64,000 nucleotides of DNA from contig JACCLO010000010.1 of assembly GCA_029448655.1 (NCBI GenBank), forward strand, positions 310,001 through 374,000. The letters are read 5' to 3'. The position numbers and the translations under genes are program-made. The stretch is from Wolfiporia cocos. Its lineage: Eukaryota; Basidiomycota; Agaricomycetes; Polyporales; Phaeolaceae. The notes below the pieces were generated by a model, which saw only the letters and a list, made by a program, of their open reading frames with translations, ran no database searches and had not been told where the DNA came from. Of the stretch, positions 34,537 to 44,702 are shown piece after piece. How positions within the stretch are numbered: position 1 is the first letter of the stretch; each line of letters begins with the position of its first letter.

Positions 34537-35557
34537 TAAGAACAAATCTCCCCCCTACCCCCACCCTTGCGCTTGCGCTTGGGTCTGGGTTTCTATCCTA
34601 CAGGGGCTATTACTTGTTGCTGCGCACATCCCTTTCTGCCTGACAAGGCGATTGGGGTGATAGTTGAGATCTGGGGGATACATCGCCATTCTCGGCAGAG
34701 GATTGGCAACCAGGGAAGCCACACCGCCTTTTTAGGCAGGAGGCCTACCTAACCCGGACTCCAGGGTCAAGGAGACATGGTCCTCGCTGACAAGCTTGGA
34801 CTATGCGCGGTTAAGACCCGCCTGTGGAGAAAAAGGGACGGTCTGCCTGTGTGCGCCCAACCCCCTGTCATGGCAAGCGTTGTTCAGCGCCCCATCACTA
34901 TCCACAGGGTCATCATTATGATGGCATGGGAATTTTCCAAAGCCGCCTCCCAGGCGTAAGGGACCTGCTTTGAACCCGTTATGGGAAAAGCAGTGAGGGG
35001 GGTGACGTAAAAAATCACCCTGCCATAGGTCACTCGCGGTAGCCAATAGCATAAGTCCTCCGGGCAGCTCGGCGTGCGAGCATGGGTCAAACGGATTTGG
35101 GGCCCCATTGGAAGAGAAGCGCGTGGCCCACTCCTTCGGGATGTGGAGCGCTGCTGTCTCGCGATCTTAGATCGACAGTGGTTTTTTAGCCCTGATGTGA
35201 CACCCATGTGGCTACAGACGGCAACCTCATTGTTGAAGCATGGACAGGCTAAGGGATGTAAAATCCCAGCCACTTTCCGGCATCGTCCCTCCGGGGCGGT
35301 GTCGTGTATCCGATTCCCAATCATCTGACCCAGGAACCGGCCTGGCAGTCAGCAACTCTACCCCTGGAGTCGGCGCCTCTGACCGTTAGGGTCATGCGAA
35401 TATCCGCGCCGTCTCGGCACAGGGTTTGCGCGCAACATAAGAGTAATTATGCCCCGTAGTACACCTTCTTTGCTCCTGAAAAGGAGTCCACTACCCTACC
35501 TTACATAATCCCTTTCATTCCTGTTCTTGGACGTATCACTGGGAAACTTCGTTTCTC
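34537..35557 (+). other. Long 5' leader of element D
   Basis: About 1 kb between LTR and ORF1. It is conserved in elements A (partly) and C. Short frames at 34567-34752 and 35074-35328 differ between copies, which argues against coding. Confidence 0.7.
34539..34549 (+). promoter_or_regulatory. Self-priming primer-binding site of element D
   Basis: AGAACAAATCT, two bases after the LTR. It is the exact reverse complement of AGATTTGTTCT at 34403-34413. It contains no TGG, as a tRNA-primed site would. Confidence 0.78.
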
Positions 35558-36481
35558 ATGAAGGCTGCACTTTCTAGAATCATGCCCCGCGTTACCCGTC
35601 GCACCCGTGGCTCCTCCACTGCCCCTTACGTCAAACCGGCGAAGCGGTCCCTTCTCAGCCGCATCGACACCGCCGACATTCCTCGGGCAGAGGACGTCAC
35701 CTACACGCTTCCTGTAAAGGAAGATTACACTGGGAAACTCCATCTTTGGGAAATTCCCGTCCACATGCCAAAGCACATTGCTGAGGCTGGGAAACCCGCT
35801 CCTCGACCTCCCAAACCAGTTCCGCTCGCTAAGCGTATCTGGACAGAGGAAGAAAAGCTAGCGCAATCCATTACCGCCATGGAGAATCTCATCGAACTCC
35901 GCGAACTCAACAAGCTCAAGCTCGCTCGCGATAAGCTGAATAAGCGAATCGCCGCCAAACAAGCCGCCAAGGAAGCCAAGCAAGCAGCTTCTTCACTGGC
36001 CCTCCGTCTCTCCAGCCCGGCGGCCGGACCTTCTGTTCCGGCCAACCACAAGATTCTCGACCCTTCCCTCGTCTTCGGGAAGAAGAAGCCTCTCCAAGCA
36101 TGCGATCAAGTTATTCCCATGCTAGAAGGCACTCTCACTCGCCTCACTCCTCTCGCCAACCACCCCCCTAATTACCCAGGCTTCCATATGGAAAACGACA
36201 TGCGTTTCCATACTATGGTAGTAGAATTGGAGGATCTGGTGGATAACGTAAAGGATAGAGCGAGACGGGGGAGGATCACCAATAGAGACTGGAGAATTAT
36301 GAAAAAGTATTGCAAACAGCTCGGCAATATTTCCTTTTTGGATTGGCGTACGGACTTGGCTCGTATCGTAGCAGAATGCGTAGCGCTACAAATTACTTTT
36401 GCCTTCGGTGTAACACCACCTGACAAGGTGGCAGGGCCCTCGACTACTTCGGTAGAAGAGGATATACTCGCGATTGTATAG
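35558..36481 (+). CDS. Element D ORF1, unrecognised protein upstream of gag
   Basis: A 307-aa frame from MKAALSRIM to ILAIV. The N-terminus is basic and rich in Arg, Ser and Pro. The middle is a charged, Ala/Lys-rich stretch likely to be helical (LNKLKLARDKLNKRIAAKQ), followed by a Pro/Ser linker. The C-terminal 100 residues (from MENDMRFHTMV) are the best conserved part across elements A, C and D. There are no Cys/His clusters, no signal peptide and no transmembrane segment. It is in the same frame as gag, separated by 102 nt holding several stops. I know no standard Ty3/gypsy gene at this position. It could be an accessory or RNA-binding protein, or the first exon of a longer Gag. Start uncertain: MPKHIAEAG further in is the first Met that all copies share in frame. 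Confidence 0.75.
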   Translation: MKAALSRIMPRVTRRTRGSSTAPYVKPAKRSLLSRIDTADIPRAEDVTYTLPVKEDYTGKLHLWEIPVHMPKHIAEAGKPAPRPPKPVPLAKRIWTEEEKLAQSITAMENLIELRELNKLKLARDKLNKRIAAKQAAKEAKQAASSLALRLSSPAAGPSVPANHKILDPSLVFGKKKPLQACDQVIPMLEGTLTRLTPLANHPPNYPGFHMENDMRFHTMVVELEDLVDNVKDRARRGRITNRDWRIMKKYCKQLGNISFLDWRTDLARIVAECVALQITFAFGVTPPDKVAGPSTTSVEEDILAIV

Positions 36482-36583
36482 TAGAAATACTATCATCTTT
36501 TAACTCTGAAATAGAGTGCGAGTGTGATCTATAACGAAAGTTGCAGCTTTCAAAACCCAATCCCTTCTTAAGAATCTAAGACA

Positions 36584-38629
36584 ATGAGTAACCGGAAACT
36601 AACATTCGTCACAAACAGTATTCACAAAAAAATGTCTTCCACCTCCTCCGTCAGCACTCCCCTCGCTCCCCGCAAGATGCGCCTCCGCTCAGAAGGCCCG
36701 GTGACACCGGTAGCTGGTCCCTCGGGAACCCAGCAACTGGTGACGCTGGAGCACCTAAGCGAGGGAGAAGAAGAGGAAGAGGAAGGAGAAGAGGAAATGC
36801 CGGAGTTCGCTCCCCCGCAAAGGGAATCTCCGACCAATCCCATGGGTACACGCCCGGGCTCCCCCATTGCCGGATACCCACCGGCTCGTCGAACTCGCCC
36901 TATCGGGCCCGCCACCACACTGGAAATGGAATTTTCGGGTCCGACACGACAGACCAATGTCGCTGTCGAGAACAACCTCAAGGCGTACCTTCCTGAGGAG
37001 GAACACCACAAGGTGGATGGGTCCATACATGGGCCAATCATCGATGCCGCCGTACAACGAAGTGCGGCCATAAGCCATGACACCACCGACACCCTAGGTC
37101 GAATGGTGCACGCCCGCCTGGAGCGTATCCATGAACGAATCAATTCCCTGGCTGGGCAATCCAGGGCAATCGAACAGAAGGCCCAAGACGAGCTACACGA
37201 AGCGGTCAATTCGGTCCGGAACGAGGTATTGTCCACCATGGTGGACCTCGGCAAGGAACTCCGTCAGGAGTACACCGCCAAGCTCTCCGAAATGGAGAAG
37301 CAGCTCCGAAAGGACTACCGGTCCCGGCTGGACGACCTCGAGGATGCGTTCGCAGAGCGCATGGAGAAGGTTGACGAGGAACTTCGGAGAATTCGCAAGA
37401 ATCCCTCCGTTCCCAACCCTCCCGGCAACCGCACGCCCCCGGAAGACCCGGCACCGGCCCCCGGTCATGCTCAAGCCAGAGCAGCCGAGGCCGCTGCCGC
37501 CGCACAAGCTGCAGCCGCCGCTGCAGCAGCCGTCGCCCCGCAGATTCCAGGTCTGCCTCAAAACCTGAAAATCCCCCCTCCCCCCGAATTCTCTGGGTCA
37601 TCTGGAAAGGTGACTGCGCAGGAATGGGTGGAGAAGATGGGCCTGTACTTCGGTACGCTCAGGGTCTACGATGACCATGACCGTATCACCACGGCCCTCT
37701 TCCGCGTCACAGGGGACGCATACAAGTTTTTCTCGCCTCTCATCAAGAAGGCAGGAAACGGTGAACCTCTCGGCACCTGGGAGGAATTCACCAAGTCAGT
37801 AATGGTGCAATATGGGAAGATGACGGATAAGGAGATAGCCAAGAAGGAAATTCGCGGCTACTACGGCACGAAGGGCAAGGAACTGGCAGAATCGAACTAT
37901 TTCAATTACTGCGAACGGTTCCGCACCCTCGGCCGACTCTCCGAAACCGCCAACGAAACTCTGGTGTGGGAATTCACCGAGACTCTCCCTGAAAAGGTCA
38001 AGGACACCTTAAACGTCCTCGGCAAAACCCCGTTCTTCAAGGCACCCACCGACATCGAGCCTCTGATCGACTTCGCTCTAGAAATGTATCAGACATCTTA
38101 CCCTGACAAGATCAAGGGCTCGATCTTCGAGAAAACCGGCAAAAAGGACTCGGCACCTGCCGAAAAGAAGGAGACGTCCTCCGCTTCTGCAAAGAAGTCG
38201 GAGAAAAAGAAGGACAAGGGAAAGGCGCCCGCCAAAGCCCCCGCCGACACCGCCAATGCCGTCTGCACCTACTGCAAGCAGACGGGACACTATTTCAACA
38301 AGTGTCCTAAGCTTGCCGCGGACAAGGCTGCGGGAACGTTCGTGCCTGCCGCTCAGCGGGCCGAACAACAAAGGGCGAAGGATGCAGCTGCCGCGTCTGG
38401 AAAGACCACGGCTGCCCCTTCGGGTAGTGGAAAGGGACAGGCTTCTGGCAAGAAGCCGTACTCGGCGCCCCCCGCGGATGGCAAGACGTATCGTGCCCGA
38501 ACGATCTGGGAAGAAGTGACGGCTGACTCAAGCTCAGCAGGACCCTCGGCCCCCACCACCACCGTCGCCAATGTCGGGACCATCTCGGTTCCCCTCGCCC
38601 CCACCACGCGTCTCGAAGACGTCTTGTGA
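36584..38629 (+). CDS. gag: Element D Gag
   Basis: 681 aa, the structural protein that packages element RNA into virus-like particles. Visible parts in order: N-terminus MSNRKLTFVTN; acidic run of Glu near residues 60-75; a long charged coiled coil near 170-290; an Ala-rich linker near 305-335; a retrotransposon gag/capsid region near 345-490 (from LKIPPPPEFSG through EWVEKMGLYFG); a Lys-rich stretch; and one CCHC zinc knuckle CTYCKQTGHYFNKC near residue 565. A second Met follows 16 codons later (MSSTSS). The last 59 nt overlap pol, which lies in the +1 frame relative to gag. Copies A and C support the same start. Confidence 0.93.
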   Translation: MSNRKLTFVTNSIHKKMSSTSSVSTPLAPRKMRLRSEGPVTPVAGPSGTQQLVTLEHLSEGEEEEEEGEEEMPEFAPPQRESPTNPMGTRPGSPIAGYPPARRTRPIGPATTLEMEFSGPTRQTNVAVENNLKAYLPEEEHHKVDGSIHGPIIDAAVQRSAAISHDTTDTLGRMVHARLERIHERINSLAGQSRAIEQKAQDELHEAVNSVRNEVLSTMVDLGKELRQEYTAKLSEMEKQLRKDYRSRLDDLEDAFAERMEKVDEELRRIRKNPSVPNPPGNRTPPEDPAPAPGHAQARAAEAAAAAQAAAAAAAAVAPQIPGLPQNLKIPPPPEFSGSSGKVTAQEWVEKMGLYFGTLRVYDDHDRITTALFRVTGDAYKFFSPLIKKAGNGEPLGTWEEFTKSVMVQYGKMTDKEIAKKEIRGYYGTKGKELAESNYFNYCERFRTLGRLSETANETLVWEFTETLPEKVKDTLNVLGKTPFFKAPTDIEPLIDFALEMYQTSYPDKIKGSIFEKTGKKDSAPAEKKETSSASAKKSEKKKDKGKAPAKAPADTANAVCTYCKQTGHYFNKCPKLAADKAAGTFVPAAQRAEQQRAKDAAAASGKTTAAPSGSGKGQASGKKPYSAPPADGKTYRARTIWEEVTADSSSAGPSAPTTTVANVGTISVPLAPTTRLEDVL

Positions 38630-41600
38630 AGAATGCACCAGCCCCGCAGCGGCTGGGAGCATACAGCTCCCTGAAGAAGAGCACCCCTACGACGGGGCTT
38701 CACAAGGACCCCTTATCTTGTGGGAAGATAAGGCGGTCGCACGTCACCCGGTATCCCACCTCGGTATATTCGGAAACTCGGCAACGGACTTTGCCCGGAG
38801 GACAAGGACACTAGCTACACGTGCCCCTCCTGTACAATACTTTCATCCTGACCCCACCGCGCTGAAGTTTTTTACTCTGTATAATGTACACGGAAATGAT
38901 TCTCGAGACGACAATAAATCATTTTCCATCGAAGTAGAATTGTGGGTATATGGAAAGAAAGTCAACGCCATGGCATTAATCGACACCGGTGCATCCATAA
39001 GCGTCATCGATAAGAAACTCGTACACGAGGAGAAGTTAGTCACTCAAAAACTACCTTCACCTCTCGAGATTCGCAACGCCGACGGTACCTCTAATACCGC
39101 CGGTAATATCAATATGGCAGTAAAAGCTTATATGGTGCACGAGGAACACAAGTCCACCGAATTCTTGTACGTAATGGACGTACAGAATGCGGATGTGATC
39201 CTCGGATATGACTGGTTCCTGAAACACAACCCGGACTTCAATTGGCCGGAAGGAACCTTCACATATCGGTGTACGGAAAAATGCAAACATGGCAAACGGG
39301 TCTCGATTTCTGAGGAAGAAGACGAAATCGAACCTCGCAACATCTATCAGATTATCAACGACTTTCCAATAGATTTTCTCGGCTTAGAGGAGCCTGAGAA
39401 CCCCTTTGTCGCTTGGGTGAACACCCTTGACGAAGGAACGGAACTCCTTATCGACGCCATTCAGTCAATAACGGAGAAGTCGGATGATGAATTCCTGACA
39501 GATGCGGATCTCCAGAAATGGAAATCCTTGGTTCCGGAGGAATACCAGGAGTTTGGTCCCACGGTATTTTCTCAACGCGCATCCGAAAGGATGCCCGAAC
39601 GGAAACCATACGACCACGCCATCGACTTCCCCGATGACGCGGTACTACCGCCCCCGAGTAAGGCATACAAGATGTCTCCTCAGGAAGCGAACTCGCTAGA
39701 TCAGTGGATTCAGGAAGAGTTACGGAAGGGCTACATCCGACACTCAAAATCTCCGATCGCGAGCCCGGTCTTCTTCGTCCCTAAAAAAGACGGCGGAGCC
39801 CGAATGGTAGTCGACTACCGAAAGGTGAACGACTTAACCATTAAAAACAGGTACCCTCTCCCACGCATAGACGAGCTTATCGATAAGCTTAGCCAGGCTT
39901 CGATATTTACGAAGCTCGACTTGCGTTGGGGTTACAACAACGTAAGAATCAAGGAGGGAGATGAATGGAAGACCGCATTCATTACGCCTAACGGCCTTTA
40001 CGAAGCTGTAGTCATGTACTTCGGTTTTTGTAATGCACCCAGCACGTTCCAACACATGATGAACGATATTCTAGGTGACCTTATCAGAGAAGGAAAGGTC
40101 ATTGTCTACCTAGACGACATCCTTGTGTTCGGAAACGACCTGTTGGAACACCGTCGTATTGTCAAGCAAGTATTACAAATCTTGCAAGACAACGACTTGT
40201 TCGCGAAGCCTGAAAAGTGCTTCTTCGAACAAAGCAGTATTGAATACCTGGGAATGATCATTTCCAAAGGAAAAGTCGAAATGGACCCTAAGAAGGTAGC
40301 CGGCGTAATGGACTGGCCTACACCTGCCAAGGTGAAGGACGTCCAGGCCTTTGTTGGCTTCGCCAACTACTACCGTCGGTTCATTAAAGATTTCTCCAAA
40401 GTGGTTAAGCCGTTAACCGAGCTGTCCAAGAAAAACACGCAATGGAACTGGGGACCCGAACAAGCGGAAGCCTTCCAAACTCTCAAGGAAGCTTTCACAT
40501 CGGCTCCAATACTCCGGATCCCAGATCAGGAGTCCCCGTTCCGCGTGGAAGCGGATTCTTCCGATTACGCAACTGGTGCAGTGCTATCGCAATACTCTTC
40601 GGAGGATAAGCTCTGGCACCCGGTAGCCTTTTACTCGAAATCTCTATCAGCACCCGAAAGGAACTATGAGATTTACGATAAGGAGTTGCTCGCAATCATC
40701 CGCGCTCTAGAGGAATGGAGACATTACCTCGAAGGACATCCACACAAGTTTGAAGTATGGTCGGATCATCTCAATCTGACATATTTCAAATCGGCACAAC
40801 GGCTAACCCGGAGACAGGCACGTTGGAGTCTTTACCTGACAAGGTTCAACTTCACCATGTGCCACAAACCCGGTAAAACAATGCTCACGGCTGACCCTCT
40901 GTCACGGAGGCCAGACCACGAAGAGGGGGTGGAACTCGACAATCGCGATCAAATTTTGCTGAAACCGGAATACTTTACGGTTAGGGCGCTAGAAGCGTCA
41001 CAGCAGGAGATACAATCAGGCGACGAGGACCTTCTCCGACAAATCCGACAAGCCCTCATGGACGATCAGATTACCAAGGATTACCAGGAACTACTGAAAA
41101 GTGGTCCCAAGGAATTCGGTAAAGATCTCCAGGAATGGAACATGGAGGCCGGATTACTCCTCAGACGAGGAAAAGTGTACGTTCCAAAAGAACCTAAAGA
41201 ATTGCGCACGAAGATTCTGGAGTTACATCATGACCATGTGACTGCCGGACACTTCGGACGATGGAAGACCTATGAACTTCTATCACGTAATTACTGGTGG
41301 CCTGGAATGACCACGATGGTAAAGCAATACGTGGAAGGTTGTGACACATGTCAACGCATGAAGAACCGCAACCAGACCCCGTATGGACCCCTGCAACCGC
41401 TCCCAGTACCGGAAGCACCCTGGGACACAATCACAATCGACTTCATCGTTCACTTACCGCCCAGCGGCGAACGCAAACAATTCACTGCTATTATGGTAGT
41501 AGTGGACCGATTGACCAAGCGCGCACACTTCATTCCCACGTCAGACAATATCTCGGCAAAGGAATTAGCAAACCTCCTGTACCTTCGGATTTATCCGAAT

Positions 41601-43106
41601 CACGGACTTCCGAAACAAATCATTTCGGATAGAGGACCGCAATTCTCTTCTGAGTTATTCAAGGGATGGTGCGAGCAATTGGGAATTCAGAGGTCGATGA
41701 CAACAGCCTATCACCCGCAAGCGGACGGCCAAACGGAGAGAATTAACCAAATTCTAGAACAATACCTACGATGCTACATCGACGTTATCCAAAAAGATAA
41801 CTGGGTATTCTATCTCCCCACGGCAGAGTTTGCGTACAATAACGCGGCTAGCGAGACGACCAAGAATAGTCCATTCTTCGTCGAACTAGGAAGGCATCCC
41901 AATGCAGGACCTACGGATTTGAAGCCGACGCAATATTCGGATTTAAATCAATTTGCTTACGCCAGATGGTCAGCACAAGAACAAGCTAAGGCAGCTATGA
42001 AATTGGCTGCCGAACGCTGGTCTTGGTACTATGATCAACACAAGCGCTTGGTACCGTTTAAAGTCGGCGACAAAGTACTCGTTGACGCCCGTAGCTGGCA
42101 AGACTCCGAAAGAAGTCTTAGTCCACGCTATTTGGGACCATTTAAGATAATTGAACAATTATCTCCGGTCACCTTTAGGGTACACATGGACGAGCAATAC
42201 AGGGCTTACCACCCCGTATTTCACGCTTCCAAGTTGGTCATGTACAAGGACCCGGTGCATCAGAAAAAACCAGAGCCTCAACCAGAAATGGTCGACGGCG
42301 AGGAATTATGGGAAGTCGAGAAGATCTTAGATCATCGTCTCCGCGCAGGGAGAGTTGAATACAGAATCCGATGGAAAGGGTTCGGTATCAATGACGACTC
42401 CTGGGTACGCGAAGCCGATCTCGACACGGCATACGACATTCTGCAGGAATACAAGGCTTCACACGCCATTCCAATGCAGGATGTCCCCCTCAGGCGATCA
42501 GCTAGAAGGAAAGAAGCAGTTCATGTCTTCGACCCTGACAGCGACGATTGGGAAGCCGATGAATGCACGTGGCCAGACGACTGGCCGCAGTATCGCGAAG
42601 AATTTGCGAAGGATCCTAAGCAGCGCATGGTTAGACACCCCGACGGGGGATGGATGTCAGCGGACATTAACCAAAATGCGGACTTGAAAATCGTAGTCGG
42701 TGAAGGCGGCCGAATGCCGGAAAAGGGAACCAAGGACTCGGTTGGGTTTGACCTGTACACTGCAACAGGCGACGTTCTGCCAGCTCACGGGCAGACAGAA
42801 TACAATACCAAACTGAAAATCCAGGTACCTTTCGGCACTTACGGACGTATCGCCCCCCGCTCTAGTCTTGCCCGCAAAGGCATAGACGTAATGGGTGGCG
42901 TCATCGACCACGATTATCAAGGCGAAGTAATCATCATTCTCCGGAATCACTCCGACATATCTATCGATATTCGGGCCGGTGATAAGATTGCTCAGCTCAT
43001 CTGCGAAGTTGCCAAGGACCCGCACATTACGCTACACGGAAAATCTTACTTTGAAAAGATTAAATCCGAGCGCGGTACTGGTGGTTTCGGCTCCACAGGA
43101 AAGTAA
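38571..43106 (+). CDS. pol: Element D Pol: protease, RT, RNase H, integrase, chromodomain, dUTPase
   Basis: 1511 aa. Domains in order: aspartic protease ([12 protein letters not shown], about residue 135); RT (YLDDILVFG, about 512); RNase H (SSDYATGAVLSQ to LTADPLSRR, about 655-785); integrase zinc finger (HHDHVTAGH and CDTCQRM, about 885-930); integrase core (IDFIVHLPP, VVVDRLTKRAHF, QADGQTERINQ, about 950-1060); chromodomain (LWEVEKILDH, IRWKGFGINDDSW, about 1245-1300); and a complete dUTPase (about 1390-1511) with SVGFDLYTA, APRSSLA, GGVIDHDYQGEV, RAGDKIAQLI and GTGGFGSTG. The domain order and chromodomain place it among chromoviruses. The dUTPase is an unusual addition. The frame is +1 to gag with at least a 59-nt overlap, so it needs a frameshift or reinitiation. 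The Met at 38571 may not be the true N-terminus. Confidence 0.96.
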   Translation: MSGPSRFPSPPPRVSKTSCEECTSPAAAGSIQLPEEEHPYDGASQGPLILWEDKAVARHPVSHLGIFGNSATDFARRTRTLATRAPPVQYFHPDPTALKFFTLYNVHGNDSRDDNKSFSIEVELWVYGKKVNAMALIDTGASISVIDKKLVHEEKLVTQKLPSPLEIRNADGTSNTAGNINMAVKAYMVHEEHKSTEFLYVMDVQNADVILGYDWFLKHNPDFNWPEGTFTYRCTEKCKHGKRVSISEEEDEIEPRNIYQIINDFPIDFLGLEEPENPFVAWVNTLDEGTELLIDAIQSITEKSDDEFLTDADLQKWKSLVPEEYQEFGPTVFSQRASERMPERKPYDHAIDFPDDAVLPPPSKAYKMSPQEANSLDQWIQEELRKGYIRHSKSPIASPVFFVPKKDGGARMVVDYRKVNDLTIKNRYPLPRIDELIDKLSQASIFTKLDLRWGYNNVRIKEGDEWKTAFITPNGLYEAVVMYFGFCNAPSTFQHMMNDILGDLIREGKVIVYLDDILVFGNDLLEHRRIVKQVLQILQDNDLFAKPEKCFFEQSSIEYLGMIISKGKVEMDPKKVAGVMDWPTPAKVKDVQAFVGFANYYRRFIKDFSKVVKPLTELSKKNTQWNWGPEQAEAFQTLKEAFTSAPILRIPDQESPFRVEADSSDYATGAVLSQYSSEDKLWHPVAFYSKSLSAPERNYEIYDKELLAIIRALEEWRHYLEGHPHKFEVWSDHLNLTYFKSAQRLTRRQARWSLYLTRFNFTMCHKPGKTMLTADPLSRRPDHEEGVELDNRDQILLKPEYFTVRALEASQQEIQSGDEDLLRQIRQALMDDQITKDYQELLKSGPKEFGKDLQEWNMEAGLLLRRGKVYVPKEPKELRTKILELHHDHVTAGHFGRWKTYELLSRNYWWPGMTTMVKQYVEGCDTCQRMKNRNQTPYGPLQPLPVPEAPWDTITIDFIVHLPPSGERKQFTAIMVVVDRLTKRAHFIPTSDNISAKELANLLYLRIYPNHGLPKQIISDRGPQFSSELFKGWCEQLGIQRSMTTAYHPQADGQTERINQILEQYLRCYIDVIQKDNWVFYLPTAEFAYNNAASETTKNSPFFVELGRHPNAGPTDLKPTQYSDLNQFAYARWSAQEQAKAAMKLAAERWSWYYDQHKRLVPFKVGDKVLVDARSWQDSERSLSPRYLGPFKIIEQLSPVTFRVHMDEQYRAYHPVFHASKLVMYKDPVHQKKPEPQPEMVDGEELWEVEKILDHRLRAGRVEYRIRWKGFGINDDSWVREADLDTAYDILQEYKASHAIPMQDVPLRRSARRKEAVHVFDPDSDDWEADECTWPDDWPQYREEFAKDPKQRMVRHPDGGWMSADINQNADLKIVVGEGGRMPEKGTKDSVGFDLYTATGDVLPAHGQTEYNTKLKIQVPFGTYGRIAPRSSLARKGIDVMGGVIDHDYQGEVIIILRNHSDISIDIRAGDKIAQLICEVAKDPHITLHGKSYFEKIKSERGTGGFGSTGK

Positions 43107-43145
43107 TCGTTCCATTAGGGACAATGAAACCTGAAGAGGGGGTAA

Positions 43146-43845
43146 TGTCACAGATTTGGGACATGCCACTATTTTTCCCGTATTTTTACCTATTTATCTG
43201 GTATTTCTACAACCTTGTAGACGTTTACGCTGCTAAGCGCCCGTCTACACGTACACGCAACCAAACAACACGTACACAACGCGGTATACGTCCACCTGTC
43301 ATAACAACACGTACATAATACGCCCGTACGCGTCAATGACTCAGCGGACTAACCTCCGGTGTCACGCGCCTTACTCATATCCCGATACCGGGCTATGTCA
43401 GTACAATTGGATAAGCGGCCCGCTCGTTATCACATGCCAATGCCCTTACGATTACTCATATCCTGATACCGGTATATAAGAATCACATGCATGGCTTACT
43501 AACGTAGCTACAGCCACTTCCACAACATGGACCTACGGTCCAAACAAACGATCTTACTGGTGCGGCCATTACCGGTGCACATGGTCTATTGTAGTTTACG
43601 ACTTAACCATATTAGTTATGTCTGCGCACAGACCACCTTCATGTTTGGCTCCCTTACCGGTAACCAAACAAAGCATGTATATAAGTAGGGCTATCACTGC
43701 GGATAAGCCTTAGATTTGTTCTCTGCATTCGCACAGTTACATATCATCTCTGCCTGCGCCCACTAGTCTCCTCACCAACCTTCTGCAACTCCTTCAAGTC
43801 GCCTATAAGGTTATAAGTGTGAGTCCCACAGTCTAGTCTGTGTCA
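43146..43845 (+). repeat. 3' LTR of element D
   Basis: 700 bp, preceded directly by the polypurine tract and followed by CGTAG. The TATA box is at 43678-43685. Confidence 0.96.
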
Positions 43846-44702
43846 CGTAGATAGACGAAGTAAAACTAATAAACTAAACTAATCGTGCTTACGAGTGACC
43901 TTCTACTCGCGCTAAACGTCTTGCTTCTCTTGAGGGGATGGCGTCGCCTCGCCAGAACTCAGAGGTAAGCTAGTACGAAAAGCGCGGGAAGAGAGATTCC
44001 TTTACAGTGTGTCGAAGGCCCAGTTTATATGTTACATGGTGCCAGAATTCGAGAGCCGACTGAAAAGCGACAGGACAGAAACTATGATGAAAGGGAGTGG
44101 AGAAAGTACCTAATTAAGTAAAGGATTTGCCATAATAGTATAAACGAGCTGGGAGCCGCGTCATCGGCACAGACACGTCTGCTATACCCTAAGACATGTC
44201 AAACACAACGCGCAATGGCTCGAACGTGATTGGCTGATCATAGACCGCGCCCTATTTACGTACGCATCTCGCCGCCCTCGAGCGCGGGAACGTCGGTCTA
44301 GATCATCAACAGCTCTACGTCGCGTTAGTTAAACATATCCACGGGACATAGCTCGCGCGCTGGTAGAGTTGGTGGGAGTATGACAGTATAGTACAAGTAA
44401 AATAGAAAATATACCATAAAAGCGAATAATTAACTGTACGGCGTCTTTCACCTCCACAACGGTCTGTGCGCAGACATAACTAATACAGCTAAGTCGTAAA
44501 CTACAATAGACCATGTGCGCCGGTAATGGCCGCATCAGTAAGAACGTTTGTTTGGACCGTAGGTCCATGTTGTGGAAGTGGCTGTAGCTTCGTTAGTAAG
44601 CCATGCATGTGATTCTTATATACCAGTATCGGGATATGAGTAATTGTAAGGGCATTGGCATGTGATAACGAGCGGGCCGCTTATCCAATTGTACTGACAT
44701 AG

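Larger units (their letters stand above)
33837..43845 (+). mobile_element. Full-length Ty3/gypsy chromovirus-like element D
   Basis: 10,009 bp with target duplication CGTAG at 33832-33836 and 43846-43850. LTRs 33837-34536 and 43146-43845 are both 700 bp; I saw one base difference (CCC versus CCT near 43463). A self-priming site follows the 5' LTR, then a leader of about 1 kb, ORF1, gag, pol and a polypurine tract (GAAGAGGGGGTAA, 43133-43145). All three ORFs are open, so the copy could be active. Confidence 0.97.
33694..44458. mobile_element. Unclassified insertion in C's LTR, itself carrying element D
   Basis: Ends are TGTGGAAG and CCTCCACA, flanked by ACGG at 33690-33693 and 44459-44462. 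Without element D it is about 750 bp (33694-33836 plus 43851-44458). It has no coding frame, so it is either a solo LTR of another family or a small inverted-repeat element. The T next to the left end makes the duplication 4 or 5 bp. Confidence 0.65.
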
